Assembly: GCA_006384855.1 (NCBI GenBank)
Contig: VCJN01000429.1
Span: forward strand, 37,762-101,761
Source: Tetraselmis striata
Taxonomy: Eukaryota > Chlorophyta > Chlorodendrophyceae > Chlorodendrales > Chlorodendraceae
DNA: 64,000 bases
Reading direction: 5' to 3'
Positions 34,317-45,535 of this stretch are shown one piece after another. The stretch's first letter is position 1; each line of letters begins with the position of its first letter. Both the position numbers and the translations under genes were made by a program. The notes beneath the pieces are model-generated. The model was given only the letters and a program-made list of their open reading frames with translations, did not search any database and was not told the DNA's origin.

Positions 34317-36512
34317 ATGGCTCCCCTGCCGAGCACTCGCCAAGTGGCGCCGCTGTGCTTCTCCCTGGCGATCGCGCTTTTGTTGGTGTTGGGCGCCGCA
34401 CAGGCAAAGCTGAGCCCGCGCTCCTTCCTTGTAAAGGCGGGGGAAGAGCAGCGCCGGCTGGCGGCGGGCGACGCGGGGCCAGTTCTTGTGACAGGGGCTA
34501 CGGGTGCCACGGGAAGCTTGACGTACAAGGCTCTGAAGGAGGCGGGCGTTGAGGTGGGACGCGCCCCCAGCAACCCCGGCGGCAAATTAGTCGAGAGGAG
34601 AGCGGCGACAGCATCGGGAGAACCGACGTGCCCTGCGCTGCTGCTGCCAGGCCGATCGAGCGATAATTTAAAAGTGCGCCATAGCTAGAAAAGGCGTTCA
34701 TTCGTCCGCCAGCGGAGGGGGCGGGGTAAGAAGAAACAAGTATTAGCGCTAATACCTGGTACACATCGTAGCACACAGCTCGAACAACGACGAAGCTCGG
34801 TTTTTCTTATTATGAGATAATAATAACAAGGTTTGCGAACTAGCGACTACTAGTAAATAAATCCAACGAACATCTGTTTTTTGCTGTGGTGAGCTGCGGG
34901 CCAAATAACCGCATCGTCGTCTACATTGGATGGTCCATAATTTCGTACCGACACACACAATTCGTCCGCTTTTTCGTAGCTTGGAACTCCTCGCGTAATG
35001 GACTTCTACGGCCCGGGAGAGGATTTTCCAAGGCTTTCGGGGGTAGGGGTAGGGTAGCGTGAGCCTAGAGGGCGACCAGCACAAAAGTTACTCTGCATCC
35101 AGAACGGCTTGGGTCGAGCCAAATGACGGTCCACAGTACCGGTATGGATCAATGGTACGCAGCAGATCCCGCATAGGCCTGCCTTTCACAGAAAAAAATG
35201 CTTTGTATCCCCATACGCTCGGCCGTTTGGTAGGCTGTCCACTGGTCCGTTTTATCCCACATTTCGCGAACTCAACTGCGTCATTAGATGCGCCACCCTC
35301 CTCAGCAGCTGCCATGCAATCTACTGCAGGAAGTACACGCCCACCACGAGGGGTGGCTGCCACCCGGGCTGACGAGGGGCTGCTGTGCAGGTGCGCGGCC
35401 TGGTTCGGAACGTCACCAAGGCGCAGGAGCTGCTGCCCTGCGGGGAGTGCGGCCCGGAGGACGGCATCTTCGTGGGCGACGTCACCGACCCTGACACCCT
35501 GACGGCGGCTTTCGCCGGCGCGCGCCGGCTGGTTATCCTCACAGGTACACCCACATTTGCGTCCACGAACCCGCAACCTTCCGCTTTCCCAATGCCAATG
35601 CTGACATTGGCAAACACGATCTCTACTTCTGCATGAGGGGAGACCAAACCCTTCAAGGGACCCGTATCATAATATCGGCATCCTCGGGCCAGCCGATGGT
35701 CTGACTGTGCAGTAGTAGGACTTGGCCCCTTCCTGCCGGAATGTACTTTCGGGGCCATTCTTTACATGACACACTGGCATGATGTCATGCCTTGCGTTGT
35801 GCCATCCCAGGATCCTTCCCCCACCGCTACCCCAACGGCTCATTCTACTTCCCAGAGGGCGGCTACCCCAAGGTGCGCGCGATCCACCGCAGCCGCGATG
35901 GCCTGCCTGAAATGCGCCCCTCGTTGGTGTTGACCCACGCGAGCCGCCTCACGCCCTCCCCTTCCTTGCGTGCCCCCGGCGCAGGATGTGGACTGGCAGG
36001 GCAGCAACAACCAGGTCCGCGCGGCGCATGCGGCGGGCGTGGAGCACGTCCTGCTGGTGTCCTCCATGGGCACCACCGAGCCCGACTCCTTCCTGGACAA
36101 GCTGGGCAACGGCCATGCCCTGTTCTACAAGCTCAATGGCGAGGTGGACCTCATGGCCTCCGGCATCCCCTACACCGTGGTCAAGCCCGGAGGCCTGCTC
36201 AATGACCCAGGTGGGGGCGGGGGTGTACCACTCTCTAGGATGCCACGCCACCTGAGCACCCCTCTGGCTTGATTCCCTCCTTCCCCAACTCCCGCTTCAG
36301 GCCAGGAGCGGCTGCTGCTGGCGGGGCACAACGATGACATGGAGAAGCCGCGCGTGACGCGTGCTGACGTGGCGGACGTGCTGCTGCACGCGGTGCTGAT
36401 GCCCGAGGCTAGCACCAACCTGCGCTTTGACCTCAGCAGCGATGACTCGCAGCCGCCGTCCGGTGACTTCCAGGCGCTGTTCGACGATGCGCGCAACTGG
36501 GTGGGCGCCTGA
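34317..36512 (+). CDS. NmrA-like NAD(P)-binding Rossmann protein
   Basis: The model has five exons, 34317-34553, 35391-35544, 35811-35872, 35985-36210 and 36301-36512, all GT-AG and in phase (296 aa). The ATG has a good context (GCTGCCATGG). Residues 1-30 are a hydrophobic leader ending LLLVLGAAQA. The Rossmann nucleotide loop is VLVTGATGATG (about residues 56-66), followed by VRGLVRNVTKA, DVTDPDTL, LLVSSMGTTEP, the LGNGHALFYK segment and IPYTVVKPGGLLNDPG, then TRADVADVLLHAV. This is the pattern of plant/algal atypical short-chain reductases of the At5g02240/TIC62-N type, which bind NADP(H). Plant relatives are cytosolic or plastid; the leader here looks secretory or plastid-directed. Substrate unknown. 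A 26-C run starts 15 nt after the stop. Confidence 0.85.
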
Positions 36513-36522
36513 GGACATCCAT

Positions 36523-36527
<5 letters not shown>

Positions 36528-36553
<26 letters not shown>
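36528..36553. repeat. C26 homopolymer in the 3' UTR of the NmrA-like gene
   Basis: Twenty-six uninterrupted C follow the stop codon by 15 nt. A TGTAA word at 36783-36787 is the nearest plausible poly(A) signal. Confidence 0.85.
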
Positions 36554-37637
36554 GGTCCATCCATCAGTAGTGCATATACCCCCACCCACATGCCTAGGTG
36601 CTGGATCTCCTGGCTCACTACTCGGCTGCACCAGGTGACGTCATCGATAAGTTAGCGGCTTAACTCGGGCTGGTGGTAGTACTTTTAAATGCGACAAGTA
36701 TATGGGGCAGAGCGGAGAGAAGAAACAGCGTGCCTGGCCAGTAGGGCGCAGGACGTGCCAGCCTGATTGCTCTCCTGGAGATGTAAGACAGTGCGGTGCT
36801 CACGGCTAGGTGGCGGAACTCGCCTTGCCCTCCCCAATCGCTTTGCCCCTCTAAGACATCCATCCCGGCTGGTAACTTGCTTGTTGGGCTGGCAGGCAGC
36901 ATGATGTGCCTATGCGTGGTTGCTGTGGTCACTGCTCATATAGTCCTGACTGCTCATACCGTGAAAAGCCCCTACCCCTTCCACATGACTGTCTTATACA
37001 ATGCTCATCAAGTTTCTGTGATATTTATGGAGTAGAAGACATTGGTATGGAGAATTCCGCTAGGTACGGAGCGGATCGTCCCACTGGCGCTCAGCGTGCC
37101 ATGAAGCACGATAGACTGGTAGAAATACTCACACCACATAACAATAATGAAGCTTCGGGCTGGTGGTGTAGAATCAGTTTTTAACCTCCTCTCGCAAACA
37201 GTGAAAACTGCAGTAATCTTGAAACGTGTCAAAATACACCACGAATACCACGCGGACCTCCCCGACCGATGCTACAAATCATTTTCGGAGGACTCGCGCA
37301 CCTGATTACATGCTCCCAGTTAAAATTTACGGAAGCTGACGACGGTTACACTACAACCACAGTGTGTGTTATGGATCCAGCGGCAATAGGGGCAGCATCA
37401 CCACCACACTGGACATACTACTACCGACCGAGTCTGGGGGTTGCGAGCACAGGATGGTGGTTACACAGTCACACAGGGCCGCGCTGAGGGCACGTTTGGG
37501 ACTTTCGGGTGGGAGTACAAGCGTGGTTGATTCCGGCAGGATCTACTCTGCGGAGGATTAAACCCCTGGGCGGTCATCCATGCAATGGCTACCTGGTACT
37601 TGCGGGTCTCTGGAATACTAGCGGGAACCTAGTATGC
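36554..37637. other. Convergent intergenic region
   Basis: This lies between the stops of the NmrA-like (+) and Hip (-) genes and should hold both 3' UTRs. On the minus strand a TGTAA word near 37459-37463 could serve Hip. No gene was supported. Confidence 0.5.
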
Positions 37638-40600
37638 TCAGTCGACCTCGTCCACGTCAACCGGGGCGGCGCTGGTAGTCTGGGGTGGCGAACCTCCCAT
37701 ACCGCCCATTCCTCCCATGCCACCCATTCCTCCCATGCCACCCATCCCGCCTCCCATCCCCCCAGCCATGCCGGCCATCTTCATCAGCAAAGGTCCGATC
37801 TCGGGGTCCGACATGTACTGCATCGCCGCGGCCGGGTTCTTCTGCATCTCCATCATCGCAGCCATCATCTGCAGCAGGCGACGCCGCCGGCTCATCATGT
37901 GTGGCACCATCGGCACCCAACAAGCAGTGACATTGACAACAAGACTGGTGTGCATGCTTGCCTACAAGTGCCGTCGTGGCACTAAGAATCCTGCGAATAA
38001 CAACCCGCCGTACCTGTCAGAATAAAATGTCAACTACTATAGCGAATGTTCCTACCGACATGTTACATGCAAGCCCAATTTGAGGCTTGTAATAAGAGTT
38101 ATTATCGGTGCATTGGCACCCCTTGTCGATGACATTATGACACCCACTTTAACACGAGTCTGATATTGATAATATGGCGCTTTCCGGTTTGCCATGGATA
38201 ATGGTTTCTGACCAGCTCGCGAATAAGGGAAAAATTGCATTCATCTGAAAATGTATCAGAGTACCCCAAGCATAATGCACGGAATCTCTTTACTCAATGG
38301 TGCAAAACCATGGATGATTTCTGGGACCCGCGAAACCCAACTGAAAGGTACAGTAATTTCACCCTCCGGCATCAACGGTGTGCTTTTCAGGTGTATGGAA
38401 TTTATAGCAAACAAATGGTGTCAGATATGCCGTGCTGCTACACTCAAGGAGCAGTATAGCCCCCCCCCCCCCCCCCCCCCCCCCGCCGCCTTTTCCACAC
38501 CCACACACACACCGTTTCCTCCCCCATTACGCTTGTCATGGGGATCACCTTGGGGTTCTGCATGGCGGCCATCAGCTCCGGGTCGCTCATGAGCTTGTTC
38601 AGCATCTCGGGGTTGGCGCCTGGCGGCATGCCCGGCATGCCTCCCATGCCCGGCATGCCGCCCATGCCACCAGGCATGCCACCACCCATGCCGCCGCCAG
38701 CGCCCGTGGATGCACCTGCCGCCTCCTCGGCACGCGCCTTTGCCTCCGCCTCCCGCTTGGCCTTCTCCGCCGCCACCTTGGCGGCCTCCTTGTCGTGAAC
38801 CCTGCGCTGGTGCTCCAACACTTCCTGCACGCCCCACACGGCCACGCCCCCACGTGTCAGCTCCTGCTCCCTTCGCCTCCGCTTGACATGGCCGCAGTGA
38901 GCCAGAGGCGGGGCCAGGCCATTTGTGCACGCATCGATACATGTCCCTGTAAAAAATGCAGTTGTTGACATTATTGATACCACATCCAATAGTAGACGCT
39001 GTGGTACACACTCTGTACTTGTATATATCATGCGTATCTCTTATCCACACACATATCATACGGCCATATATTCATTGTGTGTGTGTGTGTGTCATAGTTT
39101 CCATTCATACATGTCATGTTGCGCGGGTGGCGGAACCGGCTTATCCCTGAAGTCGATACTGAGCATGGATGACGTTGCAAACGCAGCTGCCGAGAGCCAG
39201 GCGGCGGGGTGCAGTGCGGGTCGTGGGGAGCCGAAGGGCCGAGTGGCAGGGGGGGGGGGGGGGGGGGGGCTGCCTTCTGCAGCTGCGCCGACGCCTCGTC
39301 GTAGTCGATGGCCAGGCCCTGGCTGAGGTCTTTGTTGGCGGCCTCCCAGTGACCGAGGTAGCGGTTGGCAGCGCCACGGGTCTTGAGCGCCTGCAAGCGA
39401 GGCGGGCAGGGTGGTCCAGGGTCAGATCCGCATCACGGGCACACGGCACCCAGGAGACGTCTACACAGCAGGGAGGACGATCGGAATAACATGGTTGCCA
39501 CCATGGCATGTCAGTCATCAGCAACTTGCAGCGACACGGTGCGGAAAGTGGTTCTGGAGGGTCGGAACTTAAGTCTTGTCATGCCAAGCCATGTGCCTCT
39601 ACATGCGGAACAGACATCTGGAGCTGTGTACTTATTACGGCGATAGATGTCGGTAGCAACGAATCACAACGCACCCACAAGCATTCGTCTTTATGTGTAT
39701 AGAACCTTCACTGTGTGTGAAATTCTTTTGATACATATTGAATATAGTTTGCCATGCGAATACAAAGTTCAGCGCAAAACCAAAATTAGAGCCAGCGTAG
39801 GTTAATAAGGAGTTAGCAGGTGAAAAGGGGAGCGGGTAAATGGGGGCGGAAACGCACCTTTGCGGAGTCCGGGTTCAGCTGCAGCGCGGCGTCGCAGTCC
39901 CGCACTGCGGCCACGGGGCGGCGTTCCTTGAGCAGCGCCTCCGCACGGCGAGCGTACATCAGCGCTGACGGCATCGCCGCCAGCGCGGTGGTGAGGTGCG
40001 TCACCGCGCCCGCATGGTCGCCCGCCTCTAGCGCCTCCTGCGCCTTGGCCTTGGCGGCCATTGCGGCGTCCATCTCCGCCTCCGTGGCCTCGTGGTCGGG
40101 GGACGGGCCCATGGCGGGTGGCGCCACAGACTCTGGCGACATGCGTTTGTCGTCCTCGGCTTCGTCCTCTCCCGCCTCCTCTGCGGCTGCTGCCTCCTGC
40201 CGCAGCCATGGCCCTTATGCCTGCACTGCGTCGCCGGCACCTCCAACTCCACCCCATCCCCCACCGCCCCCCTTCACATGAAACAGCATGCTGTTGCAAA
40301 GACGGAGAATAATCAGACATAAACAGTTGCCAACCCATAACTTTGATAGGTTTCATCACATCAGAGTATTATTTTGTCAATTACTTCTCCTGGAAAGACT
40401 ATCATCGGATAGGGACTAGGTGTACAGAAGTTTGTTTTGCGTTCATCCGTTTTAAGTTTCAGGTTCTTAAATACTCAAAAAGGAAAGACACCATATACTG
40501 CATGTCACTTAACAGTCAAGTAACAACTGGATAAATGGACGGGAATGTGTTGGATGTTTGCTGCTTTTGAGTATTGGAATTTCTTTATGCTGGATAGATA

Positions 40601-40982
40601 GGCCGGAATGCTGGTTGCTGGAGGGATGTGAACGCCCACGACCCAGTCATGACCACCTAAACCTGTGGCGCACCTTGGGGGGATCCACCGGGGGCAGCTG
40701 CGCGCCCATCTCCTCCAGGAAGGAACGCAAGAAGCCGAGAGATGGGTCTGACAGGAGGCTGCGGTCCGCTCGGATCTGCGTAGCGAGACAAGGTACCATG
40801 GAGCGGCGGGAACCCGAGGACACGGTAAGTACGAAGGAGGAGGCGCTCGGCGGTGACAGGGCGACTGGCAGTATGATAATAGTTTACGACTCCGACGGTC
40901 GCAGCACGCCGACTGGCGCTGGGCTCACCTTGCCCACCAGGTCCTTCAGACCAGCCACGGTGGCGGGGTCCAGGCTAGACAT
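37638..40982 (-). CDS. Hsp70-interacting protein (Hip/ST13 homologue)
   Basis: The model has six exons on the minus strand: 40982-40929, 40775-40674, 40196-39858, 39390-39274, 38824-38549 and 37868-37638 (372 aa). Exons 1-2 encode the Hip dimerisation region (LRSFLEEMGAQLPPVDPPK). Exon 3 has an acidic linker and two TPR units (AKAQEALEAGDHAGAVTHLT, MYARRAEALLKERRP). Exon 4 has a third (TRGAANRYLGHWEAANKDL..AIDYDEAS). Exon 5 has a charged helix (KVAAEKAKREAEAKARAEE), a GGMPG repeat and PEMLNKLMSDPELMAAMQ, the first DP/STI1 unit. Exon 6 has a second one (EMQKNPAAAMQYMSDPEI) and a (GGM)n tail ending DVDEVD. Hip stabilises the ADP state of Hsp70 in the cytosol. All introns are GT-AG except intron 4, which would start GC. 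Confidence 0.9.
38461..38484. repeat. C24 homopolymer in Hip intron 5
   Basis: Twenty-four C on the plus strand (G on the coding strand) lie 65 nt inside the intron from its 5' splice site at 38548. Confidence 0.85.
39249..39269. repeat. G21 homopolymer at the start of Hip intron 4
   Basis: On the coding strand exon 4 ends AG and is followed by GCAGC and an unbroken C run, so the tract starts at intron position 5. The 5' splice site is either GC or has been disturbed by the tract. Confidence 0.8.
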
Positions 40983-43031
40983 GATCGCTCGTTGATACCT
41001 GGAGTGTACTTTGGGTGCGCAGGCGGAGGCCGGGCGCGCGGGTGGGGAGCTGTCAGGCGGCCAAAGGTCGGGCGCGAGGAGCGGGGACGCGGAAGGTGTG
41101 GGGGGGGGGGGGGGGTCGACGAGGGTGCGGAGGGGGAGGGGCCGAGGTGGGGCAGCACAGAGACGGAGTGGCGAGCACGTGTACTACACGCACCAGTACT
41201 TCAGAAGTTACTTTCTGGAAGACTGGAGGGATACAGTCCGCTGAAGTGTGAGCAAGTGGGCGGCGATCTTGATGGTGCTGGCGGTTGGTGATCGCGATCA
41301 GACGTTTCCCTCGACGGCGTACAGACGCGCAGCACGCAACTAGGAGCACACGGATTTTTAGTCCCTACAAACTTTTGTGATCTGGAATATAGATATTATA
41401 ATGATGCAATTATTATATTCTATGGAGGCGACAGCATCGTCAATGTAAAATTTACATATAACAATGCAGTACATACAAATATTACATAACATACTTATGT
41501 ACTTTGCTAATTAATGCAGTACACATAAATGCACATATATACATCTACGTGTGTACAAATATGTTGTATATATCTAAGATAACTACATAGTATGGATACA
41601 GTACAGCACTGCACATAAGTATTTCCACAGATATCCGCGCATATCCCCGCCTTGGTGCCCAAGCTATAATGGATAACGCTAAACTATGCGCCAAGCAGCA
41701 CGGCATAGGTGGCGAACACGTGTATCTTGACAACCATGGGAGAAAAACAGCACGGCTCTTTGTGTTCAAATACCGGGTGCCGTGCGTTCAAACCGAACAC
41801 AGCTCCGTTTTCCAACATATGGTGTTGCACTGATATTGCCACATGACACGTGCTGCGCAAGCACCATACACGGTCGCATCGATCCTACTTTAGCACACCA
41901 TGTGCAGGCACTTTCATGAATTTCCCCGCAACAACTGCAACGGCGTAGGTTTTGTGTGGGTTTATCGACTAGAAGCGCCCCAAGCGAAATCACACCCATG
42001 ATAAAAACATGCAGAGACTTTTGTGGCCGGCTGTTTTCATTAGCGGATTATGATAATATAACGCAATAGTAATACGGGTAATAATACATATATTAATGAT
42101 AAAAATAATATTAATGACGATAATTAATATATAATATAATACTAGTGGGTTGCAGATTTGCTATCTATGGTATGCTCCGCGCACGTGCGATATTCATCGT
42201 TGTAGTCGACATCATCAGCGAATATAATTCTATAGGCATGCGCACATACCGGTACGTATGTGCACCGGCACAGGATGGACATACTGCTAGCAGCTTGCTC
42301 ACAGTAATGCTGTGGTATGGCGCGCAATAATGAATGTACCATATGTGTGTGGTGATGATGCGCTGTCAAAGCGTGTCTCCGTTTCTCGTTGACATACGCC
42401 ATGACATCATCATATAATCCTAGTGCCGCAGCATGTTGGAGGGCGCGCTTAGGCCTTACCCTCCAGTACAACAGTGACCGCAGCTACAGTGTACTACAAC
42501 TCCAGCAATGATATGCTCTGTACAACAAGCAAAATAGTTGTTGTTGGCTCTGGCTGGTCTCCCTGCTGCTCTGGAAGCGGAGGCCACAATTCCCAGCGGT
42601 GTGTAACAACTGGGTGCTCGCATTGACTTACTACCGTTGTTAGCGTGCAGGTGACTGCGATGATCGGTGGCAGACACCTGTACCAATATACTCGGCAAGT
42701 CCTCAGTTCCAACACAAGGGAAAAAAGTGATTCCCAATGATCCGGGAAAGTGCCAAGGGTTTGTATCTGGGCAAATTACTTACAATACCGTATTGATGAG
42801 ACACCCGCACTGTACACATGCTGCAGTGTGCAGTGTAAAATATTGCCATGCATAATCATTTGGTGAACATGAGAAACAGTCACAATGCCTTGTCGCTGCT
42901 CGATATGATTGAGGTTAGCTCAACTGACTTAAAGTAAGTTACAGATACTAGACGGTATAACTATGCCTTATCTACCCGTTTCAGAGCATTACTGGAGTGC
43001 ATACATACCCTGTTTCAGGGCCTTGGGCGTC
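40983..43031. other. Intergenic between Hip and the tetraspanin-like gene
   Basis: The Hip promoter side (41000-41350) is GC-rich and has a run of 16 G at 41100-41115. From 41380 to 42140 it is AT-rich with TACATA words. A TTACA word at about 42779 (TGTAA on minus) may end the downstream gene's transcript. A minus frame at 42471-42142 (RPKRALQHAAALGLYDDVM) looks weakly coding but could not be placed. Confidence 0.45.
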
Positions 43032-44110
43032 CTAGTCCGCCTTTAATGGACGGGCAGAAACCTGGAGTGCAACTCGTAGGATGACGCATTGCAGAGCCAG
43101 GATAGCAAACATTAACATCACCAGCAGGTTGTCCGAGGCATATTTCAAGGCCAGCTGATGGAGCCGTTTTGCAGCAGCACCTGCTGAATTCGAGGGAATA
43201 TGGCACGCAGACAGCTTGCGGTCGGATGTCTCGCCTGTGCAGTCCGCAAAGTAATTCGGAAACACCATCGGCTCCTGCCATCCAGGGCAGGGATGTTGGC
43301 CGGCCACACATGAATAATTTTGTAAGATGATATCGCACGCTCGAGCATGCACCGCCCGCAGCTGAATGTGTGCAAGTGTCATGGGTGCGGGGTGGAGGGC
43401 TGGGAGGCACCATGTCCCCCAATGTAAGCACTGAGCTACGATGCCCTGCAATGCCGTCGCTGCTGAGCCCTTGAACTTGTATCAGCATGGATATTCCCTG
43501 AATCGGGAGCGAGTTCCAGAGCGCCCATGTTGCCTCCCTATTCAGATCCTCCCAGAATGCGTCCTGATGCAACATGGCACACAGTGCATCAGCATCGGAT
43601 TGACTGCATGTGAATCGCAAGCAACAGCAAGAACCAAAGCGGAGCACGCACCACATGGACATCGGTGTTACTGGCATCGATGATGCGTAGGATGATCGAG
43701 CGTGCATCACGGTAGTCAAAAGTTTCGGGATTGCCATGCTCCACGCGGCGATATCGGTACCTGCAAAAAATGTTTAGCCTGGCGCCCAGCTGCCTGGTGG
43801 TCTCATGTTGCATGATCTGAAGCTGAAAATCCTCTCGCGCCTCTGGCATCGTCACAGAATGTACCTCACCTGCTACTGTGGCAGTCGCGCCCCTTCATGG
43901 TTAGCGGGCGAATGGCTGCTGACTTAGCTTTTCAAATTGGTTTCAGATCATGCGAGCGGCTAAATATCAAGAGGCATTTAGGAGGGTGCGCGCCTGGGGA
44001 GCTGCGTGCCACCTGGAGCCACAGCCCCCACACGGCGACGGCGAGGAGCGCCCTCCGCCTCATGGTCCCGAAGATGACTATACTGAGCCCGTATCCAACG
44101 CAGTGCACAA
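43032..44110 (-). CDS. Tetraspanin-like membrane protein (5' end missing)
   Basis: Four minus-strand exons join in phase 0 with GT-AG borders: 44110-44013, 43822-43652, 43563-43411 and 43361-43032 (stop TAG). The first gives CVGYGLSIVIFG, an RRR turn, and LLAVAVWGLWLQ, i.e. two hydrophobic helices with a short basic loop. A long extracellular-like segment follows with four cysteines in exon 4 (NYSC, HPCPGW, YFADC, LSAC). The last helix is LLVMLMFAILALQCVIL with a short basic tail. Two close helices, a large four-Cys loop and a C-terminal helix are the layout of tetraspanin TM2-TM3-loop-TM4, but the canonical CCG is absent. The exon with TM1 and the start was not found; a family B tail lies upstream at 44270. 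Confidence 0.5.
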
Positions 44111-44724
44111 CTGCATTTCAAAGTACATGGTGAAGAGCGTCCCTGTGACAATAATACATCAAGCGTAGGGCTCTCTTGGTTGTTTTCGCTTCCCATCGGC
44201 AAGTTCTGGCAGCCGCTTGTGATCACCTGCTTGCCGCGATGTCCATAGCGATCGCTATCAATAATAATAATTACATGAGCTATCAATGCAACACCCACAT
44301 AGTCGCTACGACGCACACGACTATCTACGGAAGGTCGGATGAAACTGCATTCGGATTATTTAGCTGCTACTACTGCGGGACGTACACGACGATGATCTGT
44401 CGTCGGATGTATTTTCGCCGATAAGATACTCTCAGCCATCGATCAAAATCATCTAACGGTCAAACGGGACTTTCAATCTCCAGGTCATCAGTGCGCGGTT
44501 GCGATCGACTCCTACCGAATCACGAACCTAGCCTGGTTCAGAAACGCCGGATCGCGATATCGAGATCGCCCATCGTGTGACAGACGCGACGCGGGCGCCT
44601 GGACGACATCGCCGCCTTTCATGCCGTCAACCTGTGCCTTCTTGCCGTCACACTGGCCAAAGCAATTCGCAGAATATCGCGAATACCCTCGGTCTCCTTA
44701 AACTCGAGTAGTTTTCCTGCCAAG

Positions 44725-45535
44725 ATGGCTTGCGCGATGACCTCCACCGCCGTGGTTGGTAGACCGGGTCGGATGTGCTGCGCCAGCCAGCGCGTGTCGT
44801 TGCGCAGCCGCACTTCGGCGAAGGTCGGCGCCAGGTGAAGAGGCATCCGGGCCCCGCCGCCACGCGTCGAGTCTCTATAATACACCTCGATGCTGCAAGA
44901 GAGGGCTGAGATAACTTTCGGCAACTGCAGGGCGATGCGCTGCGCTGCGCGGTCCCAGCAGGGCGAGGAGCGCGGCAGCTCGATGGAGGCGATCACACAG
45001 GTGGGCGAGCCGTGCGTGCTTGCCTTACGCAATGTTATCCAAGCATGCTTTCGACTTGTGAGTATAGTGTACCGCAGGGATTGCTCCTTGAACCCTCTGA
45101 ATCGGCTCGCCTGGTGCAATGCTGACAGGTGACTCTGGCCAGCACGATGGCAGCGCTGGCCCCATCCGCCGCCTGGGCTGAAGAGGTAAGAGTGGGGCCA
45201 TCCGCTTCGTCCGGGCTCTGTGCGAAAGGCGACAGGTTCTCGATGCTTGCGCCCCTCGTCGGCGCCAGAATGCATGCATACGCCTGATACCCTTGTATTT
45301 GCGTTGGCAGGCGATCAAGGCCGCACCCCCGCCGCCCAGCCTGAACCCCTTCGCGGGTGTGACCGCTCAGGAAGCCACCGTACTGCTGCTCCCTGTGATC
45401 CTGTACGTTGCGTTCAATGGAATCAGGGCTGTCAACCCCACCGTCAAATTCGGTGACTTCATGTTCTTCCTTGTGGCGGGCGGCGTCTTTGGAAACATCT
45501 TCTTTATCCTGGTTTTCAAGCAGAGGCTCTTTTGA
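44725..45535 (+). CDS. Small nuclear-encoded thylakoid membrane protein
   Basis: The model has four exons, 44725-44834, 44931-45000, 45129-45185 and 45311-45535, all GT-AG and in phase (153 aa). The N-terminus MACAMTSTAVVGRPGRMCCA is Ser/Arg/Ala-rich without acids, as in algal chloroplast transit peptides, with a likely processing region near AMRCAARSQQ. A second hydrophobic segment ends APSAAWAEE, which fits an AxA thylakoid-processing site. The mature part (~76 aa) is a Pro-rich linker, TAQEATVLLLPVILYVAF, a short NGIRAVNPTVKFGD loop, and FMFFLVAGGVFGNIFFILVF ending KQRLF. This predicts two membrane helices. I do not recognise the family. A role in photosynthetic membranes is inferred from targeting only. 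The longer minus-strand frame here is a shadow. Confidence 0.7.

Noticed and set aside
38432..38968. Plus-strand frame rich in Pro and His
   Set aside because: It is antisense to the GGMPG exon of Hip and to a C homopolymer.
44619..45275. A 218-codon minus-strand frame
   Set aside because: It overlaps four well-spliced plus-strand exons with targeting and membrane features, and its own translation shows no domain.
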